The position numbers were made by a program, and so were the translations under genes. The notes beneath the pieces are model-generated. The model saw only the letters and a list, made by a program, of their open reading frames with translations. It made no database searches and was not told the origin of the DNA. This document shows, one piece after another, positions 1 through 4,122 of a stretch of 7,235 nt of DNA (its first letter is position 1; the number at the start of each line of letters is the position of its first letter). This DNA is from an uncultured Eubacteriales bacterium (GTDB lineage Bacteria > Bacillota > Clostridia > UMGS1810), in assembly GCA_900555295.1 (NCBI GenBank), contig USKN01000099.1, positions 1-7,235 of the forward strand, read 5' to 3'.

Positions 1-71
1 CAAAGGGTCGGCGAGACCCTTTGAGCGCGTCGGCCGAGGGCAGCTTCGCCGAAAGGCGAGAAGCGCTATAT
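1..71. repeat. GC-rich hairpin spacer upstream of tRNA-Glu
   Basis: This stretch has no gene. It opens with a perfect 9-bp inverted repeat, CAAAGGGTC (1-9) and GACCCTTTG (15-23), around the loop GGCGA. A second hairpin has TCGCC (46-50) and GGCGA (55-59) around a GAAA tetraloop, and can be extended by GCT/AGC (43-45/62-64) across a bulge. Motifs such as GAGGGCAG recur in altered form in the spacer before the 5S gene, so this looks like the left part of the same hairpin-rich family. The sequence starts abruptly, so what lies upstream (for example a 23S gene) is unknown. No promoter was recognised here. Confidence 0.6.
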
Positions 72-146
72 GGCCCGTTGGTCAAGCGGTTAAGACACCG
101 GCCTCTCACGCCGGTAACGCGGGTTCGATTCCCGCACGGGTCACCA
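72..146 (+). tRNA. tRNA-Glu (anticodon CTC)
   Basis: This is a complete cloverleaf. The acceptor stem GGCCCGT (72-78) pairs with ACGGGTC (136-142), with one G-T wobble, followed by discriminator A143 and an encoded CCA (144-146). The anticodon arm has stem CCGGC/GCCGG around loop CTCTCAC, which puts CTC at 105-107, reading the Glu codon GAG. The T arm has the canonical GGTTCGATTCC form. It lies upstream of the 5S gene inside a chain of GC-rich hairpins, an uncommon position if this is the end of a standard rRNA operon. Confidence 0.95.
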
Positions 147-405
147 AAGATCTAAAGCGCGAGAGCGCTTGAGATAGAGCTGTGCCGGGGGCACTCCTTA
201 TCCGGAATTTGGTCCGAGAGCCGAAAGCTCGAGGGCGAAGAGCCGGGCAGGCTAATGTGCCGCAAGGCACACCTTATTGAGAATCCGACGCCGAAGGCGG
301 CGGGTCCGCGAAGCGGACACAACCAAGGATCCAAAGGAGCCGGGCTCCTTTGAGCGAGCGTCGCCGCAAAGCGGCGCTCCGGCGAAGCCGGGCAGCGAGC
401 CGTAT
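147..405. repeat. chain of short hairpins between tRNA-Glu and 5S rRNA
   Basis: There is no protein or RNA gene here, but nearly the whole spacer folds into consecutive small inverted repeats. They are AAGCGC/GCGCTT (155-170, loop GAGA), GTGCC/GGCAC (182-194), CGGA/TCCG (203-216), GAGC/GCTC (218-230), AGCC/GGCT (241-253), TGTGCC/GGCACA (256-271, loop GCAA), CGCC/GGCG (289-299, loop GAA), GTCCGC/GCGGAC (304-318, loop GAA), CAAAGGAGC/GCTCCTTTG (332-352), CGCCGC/GCGGCG (362-376, loop AAA) and CCGGC/GCCGG (379-391, loop GAA). Linkers share GGCGAAG and GCCGGGCAG (242-250 and 387-395). GC content is far higher than in the protein genes. Function is unknown; RNA processing of a common precursor or accumulation of a small mobile hairpin repeat are both possible. 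Confidence 0.7.
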
Positions 406-523
406 GGCTGGTGTATATGACGCTGAGGTCCCACCTGTTCCCATCCCGAACACAGAAGTTAAGCTCAGCGGTGCCGACAATACTTGGAGGGTGACTTCCC
501 GGGAAGATAGGTCTATGCCAGCT
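406..523 (+). rRNA. rrf: 5S ribosomal RNA
   Basis: 5S rRNA is the small RNA of the large ribosomal subunit. The call rests on the conserved internal core CCCGAACACAGAAGTTAAGC (446-465), the loop-A/B region ending in CACCTGTTCCC, and the TACTTGG segment near 481. The terminal helix is formed by GCTGG (407-411) and CCAGC (518-522). The predicted length of about 117 nt fits Firmicutes 5S. The exact ends are placed by this helix and may be off by one to three bases. It is embedded among tRNA genes, and no 16S or 23S sequence is in the window. Confidence 0.93.
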
Positions 524-525
524 CC

Positions 526-556
526 TGCCAGCGTACAATTGTTTTGTACGCTGGCA
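526..556 (+). terminator. perfect 13-bp inverted repeat just after 5S
   Basis: TGCCAGCGTACAA (526-538) pairs exactly with TTGTACGCTGGCA (544-556) around a 5-base loop, starting three bases after the 5S 3' end. The downstream bases are T/C-rich but lack a clean T tract, so this may be a weak or partial terminator, or a processing hairpin releasing 5S from the tRNAs that follow, rather than a full stop. Confidence 0.5.
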
Positions 557-573
557 TCTCAAATTCTTCATAT

Positions 574-649
574 TCCTCCTTAGCTCAGTCGGTAGAGCAT
601 GCGGCTGTTAACCGCAGGGTCGTCTGTTCGAGCCAGACAGGGGGAGCCA
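574..649 (+). tRNA. tRNA-Asn (anticodon GTT)
   Basis: The acceptor stem TCCTCCT (574-580) pairs with AGGGGGA (639-645) including one T-G wobble. The discriminator is G646, as usual for Asn, with encoded CCA at 647-649. Anticodon stem TGCGG/CCGCA surrounds loop CTGTTAA, which places GTT at 607-609. The D arm (GCTCAGTCGGTAGAGC) and T arm (GTCTG/CAGAC) are canonical. Confidence 0.96.
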
Positions 650-656
650 ACAAATG

Positions 657-694
657 GTACCGCTACCAGAGCGGTAGCGGTACATCTTCTTTTT
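657..694 (+). terminator. terminator-like hairpin after tRNA-Asn
   Basis: GTACCGCTACC (657-667) and GGTAGCGGTAC (673-683) form a perfect 11-bp stem with loop AGAGC. It is followed by ATCTTCTTTT, an interrupted T-rich tract ending two bases before the next tRNA. It looks like an intrinsic terminator, but it sits between closely spaced tRNA genes, so it may only attenuate read-through or mark a processing point. Confidence 0.5.
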
Positions 695-696
695 AC

Positions 697-773
697 GGGC
701 CATTAGCTCAGTTGGTCAGAGCCACCGGCTCATAACCGGTTGGTCCGGGGTTCGAGTCCCTGATGGCCCACCA
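697..773 (+). tRNA. tRNA with anticodon CAT (elongator Met or Ile2)
   Basis: The acceptor stem GGGCCAT (697-703) pairs perfectly with ATGGCCC (763-769), then A770 and encoded CCA (771-773). Anticodon stem ACCGG/CCGGT holds loop CTCATAA with CAT at 731-733. The G1-C72 pair excludes a typical bacterial initiator, which has an unpaired first base. The remaining choice is elongator Met or the lysidine-modified Ile2 that reads ATA. The consecutive C4-G69 and C5-G68 pairs, and the GGCTCATAACC anticodon arm, resemble Ile2 substrates of TilS, but clostridial elongator Met tRNAs can look similar. Confidence 0.9.
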
Positions 774-823
774 CAGGGATCAAGGATTTCCCGTGTATGG
801 GGATACATTCGGGTGGGCAATAT

Positions 824-899
824 AGGGGTATAGCTCAGCTGGTAGAGCAGTGGTCTCCAAAACCACGTGCCGTGAGTTCAAGTCTTACTGCCCCTGCCA
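824..899 (+). tRNA. tRNA-Trp (anticodon CCA)
   Basis: The acceptor stem AGGGGTA (824-830) pairs with TGCCCCT (889-895) with one T-G wobble, followed by discriminator G896 (a Trp identity base) and encoded CCA (897-899). Anticodon stem GTGGT/ACCAC carries loop CTCCAAA, with CCA at 857-859. The T arm GTGAG/CTTAC has one wobble pair around TTCAAGT. The 50-base spacer before it holds only a weak TGTAT/ATACA hairpin (794-807). It is the last gene of the stable-RNA block. Confidence 0.96.
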
Positions 900-934
900 A
901 AAATCGACAAGTACGATTAGTACTTGTCGATTTT
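900..934. terminator. bidirectional terminator between RNA block and feoB
   Basis: AAAATCGACAAGTAC (900-914) and GTACTTGTCGATTTT (920-934) form a perfect 15-bp stem with loop GATTA. On the plus strand it ends in TTTT directly after the tRNA-Trp CCA. On the minus strand the stem is followed by TTTTT (complement of 899-903). It can therefore end both the RNA operon and the convergent feoAB transcript. No other hairpin is seen between here and the feoB stop. Confidence 0.8.
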
Positions 935-938
935 ACTT

Positions 939-966
939 ATTCACTATTCACTCTTCGCTCTTCGCT
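939..966. repeat. four heptamer tandem units (ATTCACT)2(CTTCGCT)2
   Basis: Bases 939-945 and 946-952 are both ATTCACT; bases 953-959 and 960-966 are both CTTCGCT. The two unit types differ at three of seven positions (A/C, A/G and C/T classes can be aligned by eye), so this is a 7-bp tandem array with two sequence variants. It lies between the terminator and the feoB stop codon and contains no gene. Confidence 0.7.
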
Positions 967-989
967 TGAATTTTATGTGCCGATTTTTA

Positions 990-3146
990 TTATATAAAAA
1001 TTTTTAAAATATGTGCGGCCGCAGTTGTAAGCATACAAAGCATAATACCGCATACGGCGGGAATGGCAGCGGCAAGCAATGCCCACTTTATATCTCCCGT
1101 TTCTTTTTTTACCGTTAAAAGCGTTGTTGAACACGGCCAATGCATAAGGCAAAAAATTATTGTGTTTATTGCGGTAAGTACCGTCCATCCGTTTTTTACA
1201 AATATATCTTTAATAAACGAATAGCTTTCATACGGCACAAGCGTTGATGATGACATATATGCCATAATCATTACGGGTATTGCAATTTCGTTTGCCGGCA
1301 GTCCCAATATAAAAGCGAACAGTATTACGCCGTCAAGCCCCATAAGCCTTGCAAACGGATCCAAAAAATTACTTACGTATTTTAAAAGAGCTGTTCCGTT
1401 TATGCTTATATTTGCAAACAGCCATATTATAATACCGGCGGGCGCGGCAACTGCAACGGCTCTGCCTAGTACAAAAAGGGTTCTGTCAAATATTGAACGC
1501 ACTATAATTTTGCCGACGCGCGGACGGCGGTACGGCGGCAGTTCAAGTGTAAATGACGAAGGTTCGCCCTTTAAAATTGTTTTTGATAAAACTTTTGAAA
1601 CAATAAATGTTGTCGCAATTCCCAAAAATACCACGCACGTAAGAAACAGTGCCGAGGCGAAAGTTTGGCATATGCCCGGCTTTGCAAATACAAAAAACAT
1701 TGCCGTAATTGATATTATGGTTGGAAATCGCCCGTTGCAAGGCACAAAACTGTTGGTAAGCATTGCAATTAAACGTTCACGGGGTGAATCTATTATTCTG
1801 CACCCAACAATTCCGGCGGCATTGCAGCCAAATCCCATACACATTGTAAGCGCTTGTTTTCCGCACGCACAGCATTTTTTAAATGTGTGGTCAAGGTTAA
1901 ACGCAACACGCGGTAAATATCCCAAATCTTCAAGCAGTGTAAAAAGCGGAAAAAATATTGCCATAGGCGGCAGCATAACCGACACAACCCACGCGGTTAC
2001 ACGATATGCTCCAAAAATCAGTACCTTGTATATTGCACCGGGAATATTTGCCCATACGCAAAATTTTACCATTTTATCTTCTATACCGAACAAAACGGCC
2101 GATAAATAATCGGATATAATATTTGCGCCCGATATTGTTATCCAAAACACAACCGCCAAAAGCGCAAGCATTACGGGTACTCCGGTAAATTTTCCTGTAA
2201 GTATTTTATCTGCCGCCAAATCACGGCTGCGGTGGTCACGTTTTAAAAATGATATTGTATCGGAGCATATATCCTCCGCACACAATACAACGGCCGACGA
2301 CGTTATGTCTTTAAACTTTTGTGTGCTTATATTTTGACCGTTTAAAACGGACTTTGCTTTTAAAACAGCCTCATTTATATCGCTGTCGCCCCATATATCG
2401 TAATTTTCAAAATCACATATTTTATATACAAGCTCGGTTTCGCCGCCTATTATTTTAAGCGCTGTCCAACGCGGGTTGATTTTTATATCGGGTATTTTTT
2501 GCTCAAGTACCTGTGATACTGTATTTACCGCATTTTCAACCGTATTAGGATAGCGCACCGTATATGTTTTTTGCGGTTTTTGTTTTCCCGTTACACCCTC
2601 TACGGCATTTAAAAGTTTATCAAGTCCCTTTCCGCTGCGTGCCGCCGCACCTGTTACGGGTACGCCGAGTTTTTGCGATAATTTTTTAAAATCTATTTTT
2701 ATGCCTTTTTTTTCGGCTTCGTCCAAAAGATTTACGCACACAACAACATTGTTTGTAATTTGCAATGTTTGAAGAACAAGATTAATGTTGCGTTCAAGGC
2801 AGGTTGCGTCGCATACCACAATTACCGCGTCGGAATTTCCGAAACATATAAAATCGCGCGCAACCTCCTCCTCGCGTGAGCTTGCCGAAAGCGAATACGT
2901 GCCGGGTATATCAACCAATATATAGTTTTTTCCGTTATGTACCGCAGTACCCTGTGCGTTTGAAACAGTTTTTCCCGGCCAATTGCCCGTATGTTGATTA
3001 AGCCCCGTAAGCTCGTTAAATACAGTACTTTTACCCACATTGGGATTGCCTGCAAGTGCAATTACCCTGTCGTATACCGTGGATTTGTTTATAAAAAACT
3101 CGGCGGCGGTTAAGCTATGACCTGTTGAGTTGACGGTAAGACCCAT
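990..3146 (-). CDS. feoB: ferrous iron transporter FeoB
   Basis: FeoB is the cytoplasmic-membrane Fe(II) importer with an N-terminal GTPase. The 718 residues show G1 GNPNVGKS (33-40), the G2 threonine in PGKTV (about 60), G3 DIPG (79-82), G4 NLLD (139-142) and a G5-like ARSGKG (169-174). A helical linker follows, then a membrane domain from about 320. It holds the two gate-like repeats, with PLFTLLEDLGYLPR (400-413), GFGCNAAG (438-445), FVPCNGR (467-473), LGLPANEIAIP (614-624) and HWPCST (669-674). A cysteine cluster, CCACGK (425-430), lies in a loop. Length is normal and no frameshift is seen. The ATG at 3146 has GGGGTGAG six bases upstream and lies 27 bases after the feoA stop, so both share a transcript. 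No feoC follows. Transport role is known for the family; activity here is inferred. Confidence 0.97.
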   Translation of the reverse strand: MGLTVNSTGHSLTAAEFFINKSTVYDRVIALAGNPNVGKSTVFNELTGLNQHTGNWPGKTVSNAQGTAVHNGKNYILVDIPGTYSLSASSREEEVARDFICFGNSDAVIVVCDATCLERNINLVLQTLQITNNVVVCVNLLDEAEKKGIKIDFKKLSQKLGVPVTGAAARSGKGLDKLLNAVEGVTGKQKPQKTYTVRYPNTVENAVNTVSQVLEQKIPDIKINPRWTALKIIGGETELVYKICDFENYDIWGDSDINEAVLKAKSVLNGQNISTQKFKDITSSAVVLCAEDICSDTISFLKRDHRSRDLAADKILTGKFTGVPVMLALLAVVFWITISGANIISDYLSAVLFGIEDKMVKFCVWANIPGAIYKVLIFGAYRVTAWVVSVMLPPMAIFFPLFTLLEDLGYLPRVAFNLDHTFKKCCACGKQALTMCMGFGCNAAGIVGCRIIDSPRERLIAMLTNSFVPCNGRFPTIISITAMFFVFAKPGICQTFASALFLTCVVFLGIATTFIVSKVLSKTILKGEPSSFTLELPPYRRPRVGKIIVRSIFDRTLFVLGRAVAVAAPAGIIIWLFANISINGTALLKYVSNFLDPFARLMGLDGVILFAFILGLPANEIAIPVMIMAYMSSSTLVPYESYSFIKDIFVKNGWTVLTAINTIIFCLMHWPCSTTLLTVKKETGDIKWALLAAAIPAVCGIMLCMLTTAAAHILKIFI

Positions 3147-3173
3147 AATTTACTCACCCCATATTTTATTTTT

Positions 3174-3425
3174 TTACTTTTTTATTTTTATTAAAATATT
3201 TTGCGCGTCCTCATATCTAATGGCAATTACTGCGCCGCGTATAAGGTATGCGGCGGGGTCGCCGGACGGACTTTTAAAAACGCATTTAATACACGTACCT
3301 TCAATTAAACCTATATCACGCAGGCGGCGCCTTATGGTGCCTTGGCTTTTTATGCACGTTACATATGCCGAACAGCCGGCTTTAAGCTCGGTAAGCGGAC
3401 ACACACATCTATTTTTGCTGCACAT
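3174..3425 (-). CDS. feoA: FeoA family iron transport accessory protein
   Basis: FeoA is a small cytosolic SH3-like protein that works with FeoB, probably by binding it and modulating its GTPase or transport cycle. The 83 residues carry the family core: PLTELKAG near the N terminus, RRRLRDIGLIEGT (32-44) and SPSGDPAAYLIRGAVIAIR (52-70), ending in EDAQNILIK. The N terminus is unusually cysteine-rich (C2, C7, C9, C18, C24), seemingly a variant seen in some clostridial FeoA proteins. The start at 3425 is supported by GGGTGATG seven bases upstream (complement of 3433-3440). It is first in the feoAB operon and diverges from the plus-strand four-gene unit. Confidence 0.93.
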   Translation of the reverse strand: MCSKNRCVCPLTELKAGCSAYVTCIKSQGTIRRRLRDIGLIEGTCIKCVFKSPSGDPAAYLIRGAVIAIRYEDAQNILIKIKK

Positions 3426-3462
3426 ATATATTCATCACCCTTATATAATCACCTTTGTATTC

Positions 3463-3491
3463 ATAATATGCCAAAAAAATAAAACCGTTAC
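3463..3491 (-). promoter_or_regulatory. possible feoAB promoter
   Basis: On the minus strand TATTAT (complement of 3463-3468) matches the -10 consensus at five of six bases and would start RNA about 30 bases before the feoA ATG. Seventeen bases further upstream is GTAACG (complement of 3486-3491), a poor -35 (about three of six). The -35 position overlaps the outer arm of the nested palindrome, which suggests regulation there. The assignment is by eye. Confidence 0.35.
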
Positions 3492-3536
3492 ATAGTCGAT
3501 AACTTACTGTTAATTATGTTATCTTTATAATGTAAC
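3487..3536. promoter_or_regulatory. nested palindrome in divergent intergenic region
   Basis: The outer arms GTTACAT (3487-3493) and ATGTAAC (3530-3536) are perfect inverted repeats. Inside them GATAAC (3498-3503) and GTTATC (3518-3523) form a second inverted pair whose centre is within one base of the first. The element covers the plus-strand TATAAT box and the likely feoA -35 region. It has no adjoining T tract and so is not an obvious terminator. A transcription-factor operator for one or both divergent units is the simplest reading. I do not see a convincing Fur or DtxR consensus. Confidence 0.5.
3526..3531 (+). promoter_or_regulatory. -10 box for the four-gene unit
   Basis: TATAAT is a perfect -10 hexamer, 38 bases before the first start codon of the plus-strand unit. 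The best -35 candidates at normal spacing (CTTACT at 3503-3508 or TTACTG at 3504-3509) match the consensus poorly, so the promoter may be weak or need an activator. The box lies inside the nested palindrome. Confidence 0.45.
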
Positions 3537-3569
3537 CTTGTAAATTTACACAGCACGGAGGTGATAAAA

Positions 3570-3737
3570 ATGCGGTATAAGGCGACCCCGCCGCAAATTG
3601 TAAAAACGCAGTCCGAAAGCTTTGCCGATTTGTGCGAGCTTGCAAATTATGTAAACGAGCTTAAAGCCGAAACGGAAAGCGCAATATCGGGGCTTGCAAA
3701 ACAAATTGAAGTACTCAAAAAAATCAAAAAGGAGTAA
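3570..3737 (+). CDS. small coiled-coil-like protein, first gene of phage-like unit
   Basis: This is a 55-residue ORF starting MRYKATPPQIV and ending LKKIKKE. It is supported by an almost ideal ribosome binding site, GGAGGTGAT (3557-3565), with GGAGG eight bases before the ATG, and by the in-frame stop abutting the next gene. Residues 20-53 are rich in Leu, Ala, Glu and Lys with hydrophobic positions spaced every three to four residues, consistent with a single amphipathic helix or coiled coil. There is no signal peptide or membrane segment. I do not recognise the family. Small coiled-coil proteins of this kind occur next to phage structural genes, and position suggests co-expression with the following three genes. 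Confidence 0.8.
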   Translation: MRYKATPPQIVKTQSESFADLCELANYVNELKAETESAISGLAKQIEVLKKIKKE

Positions 3738-3742
3738 TGCAT

Positions 3743-4105
3743 ATGAAAATTAAATGTTCTGACATACTTGCAAAGGCAGACAGTTTAAAGCCGAATGTAT
3801 ACACGCAAAAGCTTAAAAGAAGCTGGCTTAATACTTTGGAAGTACGCATAAGAGAATTTACGTCCAAATACGGTGAAGAGGTATTTGACGACGCGTTTTT
3901 AACGGAAGAAAATCCTGTTTTAAGGCTTTCTGCCGAAAAATCCGATATTTATCTTTTCTACATTATGGCAATGATTGATTTGGCAAACCAGGATATTAAT
4001 ATGTACAACAATAATACGGTTATGTTTGAAAATCTTTTGGAAAATTTTCAAAAAGACTACAGACGGCGTAACATACCGCAAAAAAACACTTCCGTTAAGT
4101 ATTAA
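3743..4105 (+). CDS. phage-associated structural family protein, 120 aa
   Basis: The 120-residue protein begins MKIKCSDILAKADSLKPN. Its most distinctive part is residues 68-107, with DIYLFYIMAMIDLANQDINM followed by a helix ending in FQKDYRRR. From memory, clostridial phages and prophages encode similar small proteins with a pattern of Asp-x-Tyr-x-x-Tyr, then Met-Ile-Asp and Asn-x-x-x-Tyr-Asn, near head-tail joining or neck genes; exact role is unknown. An in-frame ATG at 3737 exists but is only two bases from GGAG (3731-3734). The ATG at 3743 is eight bases away and is preferred. The ribosome binding site overlaps the end of the previous gene, so translation is probably coupled. Confidence 0.85.
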   Translation: MKIKCSDILAKADSLKPNVYTQKLKRSWLNTLEVRIREFTSKYGEEVFDDAFLTEENPVLRLSAEKSDIYLFYIMAMIDLANQDINMYNNNTVMFENLLENFQKDYRRRNIPQKNTSVKY

Positions 4106-4122
4106 AATATGGGGGTTAAAAT

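Noticed and set aside
147..405. CRISPR array
   Set aside because: The repeats are short hairpins of differing sequence and spacing, without constant direct repeats and spacers, and there are no cas genes in the window.
152..571. 139-codon minus-strand open frame
   Set aside because: It covers the hairpin spacer and the 5S gene on the opposite strand; the open frame follows from GC-rich RNA sequence.
72..899. tRNA genes as prophage attachment sites for the downstream phage-like unit
   Set aside because: No direct repeat of a tRNA 3' end was seen near 3426-3570 or after 7036, and feoAB lies between the tRNAs and the unit.
1402..2109. 235-codon plus-strand open frame
   Set aside because: It runs antisense through the membrane domain of feoB, whose protein has unmistakable FeoB motifs; no ribosome binding site or sensible composition supports it.
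3130..3495. 121-codon plus-strand open frame
   Set aside because: It is antisense to feoA and the feoA-feoB junction, and runs through the palindrome; feoA is well supported.
3426..3569. Metal-sensing riboswitch upstream of feoA
   Set aside because: The likely feoA leader is only about 30 bases, too short for a known riboswitch, and no conserved core was seen.
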